Source: Paracoccaceae bacterium (GTDB lineage: Bacteria > Pseudomonadota > Alphaproteobacteria > Rhodobacterales > Rhodobacteraceae). Taken from it: a stretch of DNA of 64,000 nt. The stretch is taken from positions 83,311 to 147,310 of the forward strand of contig JANSXY010000008.1 of NCBI GenBank assembly GCA_024742695.1, read 5' to 3'. The position numbers and the translations under genes are program-made. The notes under the pieces were generated by a model that was not told where the DNA came from, did no database searches, and saw only the letters and a program-made list of their open reading frames with translations. Positions 31,091-41,584 of the stretch are shown in pieces (position 1 is the first letter of the stretch; each line of letters starts with the position of its first letter).

Positions 31091-32562
31091 CCGCCCTTGC
31101 CGGCCTTCTTCGTCGCGCCGCTGTCGACATGCTTCTTCAGCCGCGACGGGGTGGATTTCTTGCGATCCTTGTAGGGGTTCTTCGCCCCCTGGTCGCGCAG
31201 GGTCATCCGGATCGGCGTGCCGGGCATGTCGAAATCGGCCCTGAGCCCGTTGACGAGGTAGCGCAGGTAGCTGTCGGGCACCTTGTCGGTATGGGTCGCC
31301 ATGATCACGAAGGCCGGCGGCCGCGTCTTGACCTGGGTCATGTAGCGCAGCCGGATCCGCCGCCCGCCCGGCGCCGGCGGCGGATGCGCCTCGGTCATCG
31401 CCGAAAGCCACTGGTTCAGCTTTGCCGTCGGCACCCGGCGGTTCCAGACCTCGTGCGCCTTCAGGATCGCGGCATGCAGCCGGTCGAGCCCCTTGCCGGT
31501 CTTCGCCGAGACCGTCACCAGCGGCGCGCCGCGCAACTGCGGCAAGAGCCGCTCGAACGCCTCGCGCAGCTCGCGGATCTTGGCGTTCTTGTCGTCCTCC
31601 ATGTCCCACTTGTTCACCGCCACGACGACCGCGCGGCCCTCGGTCTCGGCGAAATCGGCGATCCGCAGATCCTGCGTCTCGAACGGGATCGCGGCGTCCA
31701 GAAGCACCACGACGACCTCGGCGAAGCGGACCGCGCGGATGCCGTCGGCGACCGAGAGCTTTTCCAGCTTGTCGGAAATCTTTCCGCGCTTGCGCATCCC
31801 GGCGGTGTCGAAGATCCGCATCGGCGTGCCCATGAACTCGGTCGTGACGGATATCGCGTCACGGGTGATGCCCGCCTCGGGGCCGGTCAGCAGACGGTCT
31901 TCGCCAAGGATCTTGTTGATCAGCGTCGATTTTCCCGCGTTCGGCCGGCCGATCACCGCCAGTTGCAGGGGCTTCGCGGCGGTGATCTCGGGCACCTCCG
32001 CCTCGTCCTCCTCGCCGGTCACGTCGACATCGACCTCGGGCGCGTCCTTGCGCGCGACCTCATCGAAGGCGTCGGCCAAGGGTTGCAGCACGTCGTAGAG
32101 ATCGTCCAGCCCCTCGCCGTGCTCGGCGGAAATCCGGATCGGCTCGCCCAGGCCCAGGCCCCAGCCCTCGGCGGCGCCGGCCTCGCCCGCCCGGCCCTCG
32201 GCCTTGTTGGCGGCGAGGATCACGTGGCGGGCGCGTTTGCGCAGGATGTCGGCGAAGATCTCGTCGGCCGGGGTGACGCCCTCGCGCGCGTCGAAGACGA
32301 ACAGGCAGATATCGGACATGTCGACCGCGCGCTCGGTCAGCCGCCGCATCCGGCCCTGCAGGCTTTCGTCCTCGACCAGTTCCAGCCCGGCGGTGTCGAT
32401 CGCGACGAAGCGCAGGTCGGCCAGACGCGCCTCGCCCTCGCGCAGGTCGCGGGTCACGCCCGGCTGATCGTCGACCAGCGCCAGACGCTTGCCGACGAGG
32501 CGGTTGAACAGCGTCGACTTGCCCACGTTCGGACGGCCGACGATGGCGAGCGTGAAGGTCAT
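31087..32562 (-). CDS. der: Ribosome biogenesis GTPase Der (EngA)
   Basis: 491 residues. Two tandem GTPase domains, [14 protein letters not shown] near residue 8 and [14 protein letters not shown] near 205, followed by a KH-like domain that binds 50S rRNA. G4 motifs are NKAE and NKWD, and the second switch has [10 protein letters not shown]. Required for 50S subunit maturation. Next to bamB and the YfgM-like gene, the usual der neighbourhood. Confidence 0.97.
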   Translation of the reverse strand: MTFTLAIVGRPNVGKSTLFNRLVGKRLALVDDQPGVTRDLREGEARLADLRFVAIDTAGLELVEDESLQGRMRRLTERAVDMSDICLFVFDAREGVTPADEIFADILRKRARHVILAANKAEGRAGEAGAAEGWGLGLGEPIRISAEHGEGLDDLYDVLQPLADAFDEVARKDAPEVDVDVTGEEDEAEVPEITAAKPLQLAVIGRPNAGKSTLINKILGEDRLLTGPEAGITRDAISVTTEFMGTPMRIFDTAGMRKRGKISDKLEKLSVADGIRAVRFAEVVVVLLDAAIPFETQDLRIADFAETEGRAVVVAVNKWDMEDDKNAKIRELREAFERLLPQLRGAPLVTVSAKTGKGLDRLHAAILKAHEVWNRRVPTAKLNQWLSAMTEAHPPPAPGGRRIRLRYMTQVKTRPPAFVIMATHTDKVPDSYLRYLVNGLRADFDMPGTPIRMTLRDQGAKNPYKDRKKSTPSRLKKHVDSGATKKAGKGG

Positions 32563-32611
32563 GGCACGGGCCCCGGCTGGATCGAAGCCGCCCCCTTACA
32601 CCCCTTCGGCC

Positions 32612-33934
32612 TCAACGGAAAGCGTGAAGCTGCCCGCGGGTGGAGACGACATACATGACCCCGCCGGCCACCGCCGGCCCCGCCGCCGCGCCGCCGGGCA
32701 ATTCGACCTCGGCCGTCAGCGCGCCGGAGACCGGATCGAAACCGCGCAGCGCGCCCTCGGCCGAGGCGACCCAAAGCCGCCCGCCCGCCAGCACCGGGCC
32801 GTACTGCGCGAAGATCCGCTGCTGGCGGCGCGGCTTGTCCTTGGTGAAATAGGGCAGGTCGACCGCCCAGACGGTGCTGCCGTCGCGCGCGTCGAGCCGG
32901 ATCAGCCGGTTCTCGTCGGACACGAGGAACACCGCGCCGCCCACCGGCCAGACCGGCGCGGCCGCGCCCTCCTCCGCCTGCCAGCGCCGCCCGCCGGTGC
33001 CGAGGTCGAGCGCCACGACCCGCCCTGCGGACGAACCGGCATAGACGGTGTTGCCGGCGATCACCGGATCGCCGGTGATGTCGCGCACCGTGGCATAGGC
33101 CCGGCCAAGACGGCCGCCGACGACGATTTCGGCCCACAGCGCGGTGCCGTCGGCCCGGGCGACCGAACGAACCTCGCCCGAGGCGAAGGGCAGGATCACC
33201 CGGTCGCCGGAGACCGCCGGCGCCCCGGCGCCCACCTTGCCCGAACCGCCCGGCGTACCCGCGATAACCCAGTCGATCCGGCCGGAGGCCGCCGATACCG
33301 CCCAGGCCGAGCCGTCGCGCGCGACGACGAACACCTGCCCGGCCGCCACCGCGGGCGCACCGCCGATCGGGGCATCGAAGCTTTGCCGCCAGAGTTCCGC
33401 GCCACTGGCCGCGTCGAGCGCGACCAGATCGCCGAACCCGGTGGTGGCATAGACCCGCGCGCCGTCGGTCGCCAGCCCGCCGCCCGAGATCGCGTCGCGG
33501 CCCGCCGCAAGATCGGCCTGCCACAGCCGCGCGCCCGAGGTCGCGACGGCGGTTACGGTGGCGCGGCTGTCCATCGCGAAGACCCGCCCGCCGGAAACCA
33601 CGGGCTGCGCGCTGATCCGGTGCCGCCGATCCTCGCCCGCGCCGATGTCGACGGTCCAGATCCGCGCCGGGGCCGCGGCCAGCGCCGGATGACCGGCGCT
33701 ATGCGAGGCCGCGCCATTCGGATGCGTCCAGTCGGCGTTGACCCCGGCCGCCGGCAGCGTGATCGGCACAGGCCGCGCCGCGGTGTCGCCGGTCTCGCCC
33801 CCGGCGCCGATGATCGCGCGGGGATCGAGCCGTTCACCGGGCAGGCGGACGTCCTTGGGGGCGCAACCCGCCGCCGCGACGACCAGCGCAAGCGTCATCG
33901 CCGCGCGGGAAAACCTCAGCGAAAGCCCCAGCAT
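32612..33934 (-). CDS. bamB: PQQ-like beta-propeller lipoprotein, BamB type
   Basis: 440 residues. Lipoprotein signal with lipobox VAAAGC. Blades of an eight-bladed propeller repeat the pattern V..G.V......G.V.ALDA.SG...W (for example VYATTGFGDLVALDAASGAELW). BamB helps insert beta-barrel proteins through the BAM complex. Position between der and the YfgM-like gene supports the call. The start at 33934 gives the best signal peptide; longer frames run into the upstream gene. Confidence 0.9.
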   Translation of the reverse strand: MLGLSLRFSRAAMTLALVVAAAGCAPKDVRLPGERLDPRAIIGAGGETGDTAARPVPITLPAAGVNADWTHPNGAASHSAGHPALAAAPARIWTVDIGAGEDRRHRISAQPVVSGGRVFAMDSRATVTAVATSGARLWQADLAAGRDAISGGGLATDGARVYATTGFGDLVALDAASGAELWRQSFDAPIGGAPAVAAGQVFVVARDGSAWAVSAASGRIDWVIAGTPGGSGKVGAGAPAVSGDRVILPFASGEVRSVARADGTALWAEIVVGGRLGRAYATVRDITGDPVIAGNTVYAGSSAGRVVALDLGTGGRRWQAEEGAAAPVWPVGGAVFLVSDENRLIRLDARDGSTVWAVDLPYFTKDKPRRQQRIFAQYGPVLAGGRLWVASAEGALRGFDPVSGALTAEVELPGGAAAGPAVAGGVMYVVSTRGQLHAFR

Positions 33935-33951
33935 CGCGTCACCCTGCCCCT

Positions 33952-34605
33952 TCACCCGCCGTCGCCGGGCGCCACGTCGCCGCCCAGCGCCACAATCAAC
34001 TGCGCTGCCCGGCGTTGCAAGCCCGCCGAGGCGGCGGCATCCTGCCGAAGCGCCTGCAGGGTCTCGAGCGCGGCCTCGGTCCGTCCGGCCGCGACCAGCG
34101 ACAGCGCCTGCTGTTCCAGCGCCAGCGCCCGGAACGGGGCCCCCGGCGCGGCAAGCCCTTGCAGCGCGGCGTCGCGGTCCGCGGCCGACAGATCTGGCCC
34201 CGACAGGATCACCCATTTCAGCCGCGCGAGGTCGCGGTAGACCACCGGCAGGCCGGGATCGGCCGCCACGGCTTCCAGTGCGGCCAAGGCCGCGCCGCGG
34301 TCACCGGCCTCGTCGGCCACCGAGGCGCGCAGCAGGTCGCGGATCGCGGCCCCGTCGCCCTCGACCGCGATATCGGCCAGCGCCGCGGCCCGGTCGGGCG
34401 CGGCGATCGCCGCCAGCACGGCGTCGCCGAAGGCTTCCGCCGCCCGCCGTTCGCTGGCCTTGCGCCATTCGTTCCAGGCCGCGCCGCCGACGATCGCGAC
34501 GACGACCAGCGCGGCGATCCAGCCATAGCGCCGGAACAGCGCGAACAGGCGGTCGCGACGCACCTCTTCGGTGACCTCGTCGATGAAGCTGTCGCTGTCG
34601 CTCAC
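33952..34605 (-). CDS. YfgM-like membrane-anchored tetratricopeptide protein
   Basis: 217 residues. A charged N-terminus (SFIDEVTEEVRRDRLFALFRRYG) precedes one membrane helix (WIAALVVVAIVGGAAW) and a helical periplasmic domain. This is the layout of YfgM/DUF2133, an ancillary SecYEG-PpiD chaperone factor. The start is GTG 34605 because GGGGAGG lies six bases before it; the upstream ATG at 34644 lacks a site. First gene of a yfgM-bamB-der block. Confidence 0.85.
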   Translation of the reverse strand: MSDSDSFIDEVTEEVRRDRLFALFRRYGWIAALVVVAIVGGAAWNEWRKASERRAAEAFGDAVLAAIAAPDRAAALADIAVEGDGAAIRDLLRASVADEAGDRGAALAALEAVAADPGLPVVYRDLARLKWVILSGPDLSAADRDAALQGLAAPGAPFRALALEQQALSLVAAGRTEAALETLQALRQDAAASAGLQRRAAQLIVALGGDVAPGDGG

Positions 34606-34833
34606 GCGGACCTCCCCGTCCGGGTCCGGCGCATGCCGGCCCACCCTTTCTGACCCGCCCGTCTTACACGCAGCGCGCCGGGCTTGCCAAGGGCGGGCCG
34701 GCGCCGGCGCGAAACCCCGATGCTGCAGCGCCGCATCGGGGTTGCCCTTCGGCCCCGCGAGGCCTAGCTTTCGTCAAACGTGGCCCGCCCGGCGCGCGGC
34801 CCCGGGGCGCGGCCTTTCCAGTTCGAGGTGCCG

Positions 34834-36057
34834 ATGCGTATCCTTCCGATCCTGACCGCAGCCCTGGTGATGGCGGTGCTGTACCTCGCCGTCTTCGAAC
34901 GCGACCGGCTGATGGGCATGGCCGGCGCCGCGCCCGAGACGGCGCCGGCGCCGGAAGCCGCCGCCGCGCCGGCCGCATCCGAACCGGCCCCCGTTTCGGT
35001 CGTTGCGCTGCGCAGCACCGCGCGCGGGCTGGCCTCCGGCGTGCTGCTCCGCGGCGAGACGCAGGCCGCGCGCGAGGTCGAGATGCGGGCCGAGACCAGC
35101 GGGCAGATCGTGTCCGTGCCGCTGCGCAAGGGCGCCGCGGTCGAGGCCGGCACGCTCTTGTGCGAGATCGACGAGGGCACCCGCGGGGCGGCGCTGGCCG
35201 AGGCCGAGGCGCGGCTGCCCGAGGCCCGCGCCCGGCTGATCGAGGCGCGCGCGCGGCTGCCCGAAGCCGAGGCGCGGCTCGCCGAGGCGGAACTGACCGC
35301 CAATGCCGCGCGGCGGCTGGGCGAGGACGGGTTCGCCTCGGCCACCCGGATCGCCAATGCCGATGCCGCCCTGTCGTCCGCCGAGGCCGGGGTCGAGGGC
35401 GCGCGCACCGGCATCCTCGCCGCCGAGGCGGGGCTCAAGGCGGCGCAGGCGGCGATCGAGGCGGCCGAGCGGGAACTGGGCCGCACCCGGATCACCGCGC
35501 CCTTCGCCGGCCTTCTGGAAACCGACACGGCCGAGACCGGCGCGCTGATGACCCCCGGCGCGCTCTGCGCCACGATCATCGCGCTCGATCCGATCCGGAT
35601 CGTCGGCTTCGTACCCGAGACCGAGATCGACCGGCTGGCGCCCGGCGCCCGCGCCGGGGCGCGGCTGGCCACCGGACGCGAGCTGGCCGGCACCGTCAGC
35701 TTCCTGTCGCGCGCGGCGGACCGCGACACCCGCACCTTCCGGGTGGAAATCGAGGTGCCCAATCCCAACCTCTCGATCCGCGACGGCCAGACCGCCGAGA
35801 TCGTGATCGAGGCGGAGGGCGAACGCGCGCATCTTCTGCCGGCCTCGGCCCTCACGCTGGACGACGACGGCCGGCTGGGGCTGCGCATCGTGGTCGATGG
35901 CCGCGCCGGTTTCGCGCCGGTAAGCCTGTTGCGCGACACGCCCGAAGGCGTCTGGGTCGCCGGGCTGGAGGAAACGGCGGCGGTGATCGTGACCGGGCAG
36001 GATTACGTGACCGAAGGTGTGCCCGTCGCCGTCACCTGGCGGGACGCGGGCGAATGA
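34834..36057 (+). CDS. RND efflux periplasmic adaptor (membrane fusion protein)
   Basis: 407 residues. N-terminal membrane anchor, an Ala/Pro linker, a lipoyl half-motif (VEMRAETSGQIVSVPLRKG), then an alpha-helical hairpin about residues 110-220 made of strikingly regular Ala-Arg-Leu-Pro-Glu-Ala repeats. The second lipoyl half is TRITAPFAGLLE, followed by beta-barrel domains. It links the inner-membrane RND pump to an outer-membrane channel. Its stop overlaps the pump start as ATGA. No TolC-type gene is adjacent. Confidence 0.92.
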   Translation: MRILPILTAALVMAVLYLAVFERDRLMGMAGAAPETAPAPEAAAAPAASEPAPVSVVALRSTARGLASGVLLRGETQAAREVEMRAETSGQIVSVPLRKGAAVEAGTLLCEIDEGTRGAALAEAEARLPEARARLIEARARLPEAEARLAEAELTANAARRLGEDGFASATRIANADAALSSAEAGVEGARTGILAAEAGLKAAQAAIEAAERELGRTRITAPFAGLLETDTAETGALMTPGALCATIIALDPIRIVGFVPETEIDRLAPGARAGARLATGRELAGTVSFLSRAADRDTRTFRVEIEVPNPNLSIRDGQTAEIVIEAEGERAHLLPASALTLDDDGRLGLRIVVDGRAGFAPVSLLRDTPEGVWVAGLEETAAVIVTGQDYVTEGVPVAVTWRDAGE

Positions 36058-39000
36058 CCGGGATCGTCGACTGGGCCGCCTCGCGGGCGCGGATGATCCT
36101 GGCCTTCATCGCGCTGTCGATCACCGCGGGGCTTCTGTCCTACATCGGCCTGCCGAAAGAGGGCGAGCCGGATATCGAGATCCCGGCGCTGTTCGTTTCC
36201 GTCCCGTTCCCCGGCATCTCTGCCGAGGACAGCGAAACCCTGCTGGTCAAGGTGATGGAGACCGAGCTTTCCGATCTCGACGGGCTCGACCGGATGTCCG
36301 GCACCGCGGCGGACGGCTACGGCGGCATCGTGCTGGAATTCGAATTCGGCTGGGACAAGTCGCGCACCATCGCCGACGTGCGCGACGCGATGAACACCGC
36401 CGAGGCGAAATTCCCCGACGGCGCCGACAAGTATTCGATCAACGAGATCAACTTCTCGGAATTCCCGATCATCGTGGTGACCCTGTCGGGCCGGGTGCCC
36501 GAACGCACGCTTCTGCGCCTTGCCAAGGACTTGCAGGACGATCTGGAAGGGCTGGAGCCGGTTTTGGAAGCGGCGCTGGCCGGGCATCGCGACGAGATGC
36601 TGGAGGTGGTGATCGACCCGCTGCGGCTGGAGGCCTACAACGTCACCGCCGGCGAACTGGTCGCCGTGGTGCGCAACAACAACCAGCTGATCGCCGCCGG
36701 AGAGGTGGAAACCGCCTCGGGCGCCTTCGCCGTCAAGATCCCGTCGTCCTTCGACCGGCCCGAGGATGTCTACGACCTGCCGGTGAAGACCAACGGCGAG
36801 CGGGTGGTGACGCTGGGCGACATCGCCGACATCCGCCTGGCCTTCGAGGACCGGACCGGCACCGCGCGGTTCAACGGCGCGCCGACGGTCGCGTTGCAGG
36901 TCGTCAAGCGCAAGGGCTACAACATCATCGACACCGCCGCGCTGGTGCGCGAGACGGTGGCCGCGGCGCAGGCCGGCTGGCCGGAGGAACTGCAAGGCGC
37001 GATCTCGGTGGGCACCTCGCTCGACCAGTCGGTGGCCGTGGGCTCGATGGTGAGCCAGCTGGAAAGCTCGGTTCTGACGGCTATCGCGCTGGTGATGATC
37101 GTGGTGCTGGCGACGCTGGGCAGCCGGTCGGCCCTGCTGGTCGGGCTGGCGATCCCGACCTCGTTCCTTCTGACCTTCGCGCTGATGGCGGTGATCGGGC
37201 TGACGATCTCGAACATCGTGATGTTCGGCCTGATCCTGGCCGTCGGCATGCTCGTCGACGGGGCGATCGTGGTGGTGGAATACGCCGACCGGCGGATTTC
37301 CGAGGGCTCGGGCCCGATGCGGGCCTATGTCGAGGCGGCGAAGCGGATGTTCTGGCCGATCGTGTCCTCGACCGCGACGACACTTTGCGCCTTCCTGCCG
37401 ATGCTGTTCTGGCCCGGCGTGGCGGGCGAGTTCATGGGGATGCTGCCGGTCACGCTGATCTTCGTGCTGTCGGCCTCGCTGGTGGTGGCGCTGATCTACC
37501 TGCCGGTGATGGGCGGCGTCGCCGGCCGGTTCAGCCGCCGGATCGAGCGCGCCTCGGCGCTGCTGATGCCGCTGCCCTGGATCGTGCGCGCGGCGCTGGT
37601 GCCGCTGGCGCTGGCGCTGCTCTACGCCGGGGCGATGCTGACGCTCAATCCCGGCTGGCCCGGCGGCACCAGGCCGCCGGGCGATCCGCTGGCCTCGCTG
37701 CCCGGCGTGCTGCTGTTCGTCGCCGCCGCCGTGGCCGCCTCGGTCACGCTCGGGGCCGCGCGCATCGAACGCCGCGCCCGCCGCGTCGCCCTGCCCGGCC
37801 GCCACACGGCCTTCGGCCATGTCGTGCGGCTGATCACCGGCAACCCGGTGATGCCGCTGGTGGCGATCGGGGCCGTCGCGGCCTTCGTGATGGCGGTCTT
37901 CGCGACCTATGGCGCGAACAATCGCGGCACCGAGTTCTTCGTCGAGGTCGAGACCGAGCAGGCGATCGTCTACATCCGCGCTCGTGGCAACCTTTCGCTG
38001 GCCGAGAAGGACGCGCTGCTGGCCGAGGCGGAGGCGATGGTGATCGGCACACCGGGGATCGCCAGCGTGTTTTCCTTCGCCGGCGATGGCGGGCTGAACC
38101 AGAACACCGGCGGCGCCAGCGCGCCGCGCGACACGGTGGGCCAGATCCAGATCGAGATGATCCCCTGGGACGAACGCAGGGACAGGCCGGACCTCGATGG
38201 CGACCTGGTGCTCGACCGGGTGCTGGACAAGCTCGCGGCGCTGCCCGGCATCAAGATCGAGGCGCTGAGCCAGACCGACGGCCCGGCCTCGGGCAAGCCG
38301 ATCCAGCTGCAACTGAAGGGCGACGATTTCGACGCCCTCGACCGGGCGGTGGACATCGTGACCGCGAAGCTGGAAACGATGACGGCGGTCACCGCGATCG
38401 AGGATACCCGCCCGCTGCCCGGCATCGACTGGGAACTGGCGGTGGATGTCGAGCGCGCCGGCCGTTTCGGCGCCGACGTGGCGACGGTGGGCGGGATGGT
38501 GCAGCTCGTCACCCGCGGGCTCTTGCTGGACACGATGCGGGTGCCATCGTCGGACGAGGAGATCGAGATCCGGGTGCGGCTGCCCGAGGCGGACCGCGTG
38601 CTGTCGACCCTCGACACGCTCCGGCTGCGGACCTCGGAGGGGCTGGTACCGCTGGCGAATTTCGTCAGCCGCGAGCCGGTGGCGAAGATCGGCCAGATCG
38701 ACCGGGTGGACCAGACCCGGCTTTACGAGGTCAAGGCCGACGTGCTGCCCGGCATGCTGCGCGAGGCGGTGGCGGAGGATGGCACGTCGCGGATGGTGCC
38801 CGCCAATGCCAACGACCGGATCGCCGAACTCACAGCCTGGCTGGAAACCGAGCGGCCGCTGCCCGCGGGCGTCGCCTGGGAATTCGGCGGCGACCAGGAG
38901 GACCAGGCCGAAAGCGGGCAGTTCCTGATGACCGCCTTCGCCGGCGCGCTGGGGCTGATGTTCGTGATCCTGCTGGCGCAGTTCAACAGCTTCTACAACG

Positions 39001-39665
39001 CGGTGCTGGTGCTGATCGCGGTGGTGCTGTCCACCACCGGGGTGCTGATCGGCATGCTGGTGATGGATCAGACCTTCTCGATCATCATGACCGGCACCGG
39101 GATCGTCGCGCTGGCCGGGATCGTGGTGAACAACAACATCGTGCTGATCGACACCTACCAGGAAAACGCGCGCTACATGCCCGCGCTGGACGCGATCGTG
39201 CGCACTGCCGAACAGCGCATCCGCCCGGTTCTGCTGACCACGATCACCACGATGGCCGGCCTGACGCCGATGATGCTGGGCGTCAGCCTCGATTTCTTCG
39301 CGGGTGGCTATTCGGTCGACAGCCCGACGGCGCTTTGGTGGAAACAGCTGGCCACCGCGGTGGTCTTCGGCCTCGGCCTCGCCACGGTGCTGACGCTGGT
39401 CCTGACCCCGGCGCTTCTGGCGCTGAGGATCTGGCTCGGGATCGGCGCCTACCGGACCGGCGCGGCGCTGGCGGCGCTGTCGTTCGGCCCCGACAGCGCC
39501 GCGGCGCGCGACCGGGCGCTGGAACGCGCCGCGCGGCGTACCCGGCCGGGCGATCTGGTCTGGACCACGGACGCGCCGCAGCCGGACCCGGCGCCGCACT
39601 GGTCGGACCTCGAGGCGGAGGCGGAAGTCGAGGCCGGCCCGCCGGCGCCGCGCGCGGCCGAGTGA
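36054..39665 (+). CDS. RND efflux permease with an extra hydrophobic insert
   Basis: 1203 residues, longer than the usual about 1040. A proton-driven drug or metabolite exporter with the typical start (DWAASRARMILAFIALS), helix-4 motif GLILAVGMLVDGAIVVVEYADRR and second-half motif GIVALAGIVVNNNIVLIDTY. Between helix 6 (about residue 485) and helix 7 (about 598) there are about 110 residues with two additional hydrophobic stretches (LVPLALALLYAGAML and VLLFVAAAVAASVTL), where AcrB has about 40. Translationally coupled to the adaptor gene. Substrate unknown. Confidence 0.93.
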   Translation: MTGIVDWAASRARMILAFIALSITAGLLSYIGLPKEGEPDIEIPALFVSVPFPGISAEDSETLLVKVMETELSDLDGLDRMSGTAADGYGGIVLEFEFGWDKSRTIADVRDAMNTAEAKFPDGADKYSINEINFSEFPIIVVTLSGRVPERTLLRLAKDLQDDLEGLEPVLEAALAGHRDEMLEVVIDPLRLEAYNVTAGELVAVVRNNNQLIAAGEVETASGAFAVKIPSSFDRPEDVYDLPVKTNGERVVTLGDIADIRLAFEDRTGTARFNGAPTVALQVVKRKGYNIIDTAALVRETVAAAQAGWPEELQGAISVGTSLDQSVAVGSMVSQLESSVLTAIALVMIVVLATLGSRSALLVGLAIPTSFLLTFALMAVIGLTISNIVMFGLILAVGMLVDGAIVVVEYADRRISEGSGPMRAYVEAAKRMFWPIVSSTATTLCAFLPMLFWPGVAGEFMGMLPVTLIFVLSASLVVALIYLPVMGGVAGRFSRRIERASALLMPLPWIVRAALVPLALALLYAGAMLTLNPGWPGGTRPPGDPLASLPGVLLFVAAAVAASVTLGAARIERRARRVALPGRHTAFGHVVRLITGNPVMPLVAIGAVAAFVMAVFATYGANNRGTEFFVEVETEQAIVYIRARGNLSLAEKDALLAEAEAMVIGTPGIASVFSFAGDGGLNQNTGGASAPRDTVGQIQIEMIPWDERRDRPDLDGDLVLDRVLDKLAALPGIKIEALSQTDGPASGKPIQLQLKGDDFDALDRAVDIVTAKLETMTAVTAIEDTRPLPGIDWELAVDVERAGRFGADVATVGGMVQLVTRGLLLDTMRVPSSDEEIEIRVRLPEADRVLSTLDTLRLRTSEGLVPLANFVSREPVAKIGQIDRVDQTRLYEVKADVLPGMLREAVAEDGTSRMVPANANDRIAELTAWLETERPLPAGVAWEFGGDQEDQAESGQFLMTAFAGALGLMFVILLAQFNSFYNAVLVLIAVVLSTTGVLIGMLVMDQTFSIIMTGTGIVALAGIVVNNNIVLIDTYQENARYMPALDAIVRTAEQRIRPVLLTTITTMAGLTPMMLGVSLDFFAGGYSVDSPTALWWKQLATAVVFGLGLATVLTLVLTPALLALRIWLGIGAYRTGAALAALSFGPDSAAARDRALERAARRTRPGDLVWTTDAPQPDPAPHWSDLEAEAEVEAGPPAPRAAE

Positions 39666-39684
39666 TCGGCGGCGGCGGGGCGGC

Positions 39685-41520
39685 TCAGGCCGCCGCGCCG
39701 TCCGATGCCTCGGTCTCCGCCTCGGCCGACTGGCGCTGCCACATCGCCGCGTAGCGCCCGCCGCGGGCCAGCAGATCCTCGTGCCGGCCCTCCTCGGCGA
39801 TCCGGCCATGTTCCAGCACCACGATCCGGTCGGCATCGGCGATGGTGGACAGCCGGTGCGCGATGGTGATCACCGTGCGCCCCCTGCCCATCGCCTTCAG
39901 GCTGTCCTGGATGTCGCGCTCGGTCTGGGTGTCGAGCGCGCTGGTCGCCTCGTCCAGAAGCAGGATCGGCGGGTTTTTCAGGATCGTCCGGGCGATGCCG
40001 ACGCGCTGTTTCTCGCCGCCCGACAGCTTCAGCCCGCGCTCGCCGACCTGGGTGTTGTAGCCCTCGGGCAGCGCGGCGATGAACTCGTGGATCTTCGCGG
40101 CCTTCGCCGCCGCCTCGATCTCGTCGCGGCTGGCGTCTGGCCGGCCGTAGGCGATGTTGTACAGGATCGTGTCGTTGAACAGGACGGTATCCTGCGGCAC
40201 CACGCCGATCTGCGCATGCAGGCTGTCCTGGGTGATGTCGCGCAGATCCTGCCCGTCGATCCGAAGCGCGCCGCCGGTGACATCGTAGAACCGGAACAGA
40301 AGCCGCCCGATGGTCGACTTGCCCGAGCCCGACGGCCCGACGATCGCCACCGTCTGCCCGGCCGGCACCGTCAGGCTGATGCCCTTCAGGATCGGCCGCT
40401 CCGGGTCGTAGCCGAAGAACACCTCGTCCAGTTCGACGGTGCCGCCGGAAATCGCGATGTCCGGCGCGCCGGGCCTGTCGGTCACCTCGGCGGGCTGGCG
40501 CAGCAGCGCGAACATCTCGCCCATGTCGACGAGCGACTGGCGGATCTCGCGGTAGACGGTGCCGAGAAAGCCCAGCGGCATGGTGATCTGGATCATGTAG
40601 GCGTTGACCATCACGAAATCGCCCACGGTCAGGGTGCCGGCCTGCACGCCCCGCGCGGCCATCGCCATGATGATCACCAGTCCGGTCGAGATCAGGAGCG
40701 CCTGGCCGAAGTTCAGGAACGCCAGCGACTGCCCGGTCTTGACCGCGGCCTTCTCGTAGCCCGCCATCGCGGTGTCGTAGCGCCCGGCCTCGCGCGATTC
40801 GGCGCCGAAATACTTCACCGTCTCGAAGTTCAGCAGGCTGTCGATCGCCTTCTGGTTGGCGTCGGTATCCTGTTCGTTCATCTCTCGGCGGATCTTCACC
40901 CGCCACTCCGTCACCTTGAAGGTGAAGGCGACATAGGCGGCGATCGTGATGACCACGGTCAGCATGTAGGACGGGCCGAAGGCCAGCGCGAAGATCACCG
41001 CGACCATGCTGAGTTCCAGGATCAGCGGCCCGACCGACAGCAGCATGAACCGCAACAGGAAATCCACGCCCTTGACGCCGCGTTCGATGATCCGGCTCAG
41101 CCCGCCGGTCTTGCGGGTGATGTGGTAGCGCATCGACAGGCGATGGATATGGGTGAAGGTTTCCAGCGCCAGTTGCCGCAGCGCGCGCTGGCCGACGCGC
41201 ACGAACAGAACGTCGCGCAACTCGCCGAAGCCGATCGTCATCAGCCGCGCCACGCCATAGGCCACCGTCAGCCCGATCGCGCCGAGGCCCAGCATCGTCG
41301 CGGCGTCGGGCGTCGGGCCCGCCAGCGCGTCGACCGCCAGCTTGTAGACCATCGGGGTGGAGACCGAGACGACCTTGGCCAGCGCCAGCGCGACCATCGC
41401 CAGCACCACCCGGCGTTTCACCCAGCTTTCGCCCTCGGGCCACAGGTACGGCGCCACCGAGCGGATCGTCTGCCACCCGCTGCGTTCCGCCGCCGTCCCG
41501 GCCGGTTCCGTCGCGCTCAT
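39685..41520 (-). CDS. Atm1/ABCB7-type ABC exporter, fused permease-ATPase
   Basis: 611 residues. An N-terminal six-helix ABC exporter domain (about 40-330) starts with the Atm1-like SVAPYLWPEGESWVKRRVV. The ATPase has Walker A GPSGSGKSTIGRLLF, Q-loop, signature LSGGEKQRVGIARTIL and Walker B ILLLDEATSALD. Bacterial Atm1 relatives export glutathione conjugates or polysulfides and help resist heavy metals. Convergent with the RND genes. The family is firm, the substrate not shown. Confidence 0.92.
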   Translation of the reverse strand: MSATEPAGTAAERSGWQTIRSVAPYLWPEGESWVKRRVVLAMVALALAKVVSVSTPMVYKLAVDALAGPTPDAATMLGLGAIGLTVAYGVARLMTIGFGELRDVLFVRVGQRALRQLALETFTHIHRLSMRYHITRKTGGLSRIIERGVKGVDFLLRFMLLSVGPLILELSMVAVIFALAFGPSYMLTVVITIAAYVAFTFKVTEWRVKIRREMNEQDTDANQKAIDSLLNFETVKYFGAESREAGRYDTAMAGYEKAAVKTGQSLAFLNFGQALLISTGLVIIMAMAARGVQAGTLTVGDFVMVNAYMIQITMPLGFLGTVYREIRQSLVDMGEMFALLRQPAEVTDRPGAPDIAISGGTVELDEVFFGYDPERPILKGISLTVPAGQTVAIVGPSGSGKSTIGRLLFRFYDVTGGALRIDGQDLRDITQDSLHAQIGVVPQDTVLFNDTILYNIAYGRPDASRDEIEAAAKAAKIHEFIAALPEGYNTQVGERGLKLSGGEKQRVGIARTILKNPPILLLDEATSALDTQTERDIQDSLKAMGRGRTVITIAHRLSTIADADRIVVLEHGRIAEEGRHEDLLARGGRYAAMWQRQSAEAETEASDGAAA

Positions 41521-41584
41521 GCCCTCGCCTCCTGTCCGAGGCCTCTACCTAGGCCCGGGGCGCGGGAATGGCCAGAGCCGGCGG

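Noticed and set aside
35160..36053. Extension of the RND permease frame upstream through the adaptor gene (1501 codons in total)
   Set aside because: Out-of-frame shadow of the adaptor; the pump start at 36054 overlaps the adaptor stop as ATGA.
36003..39836. 1277-codon minus-strand frame opposite the RND pump
   Set aside because: Antisense shadow with His/Arg/Asp-rich composition and no domains.
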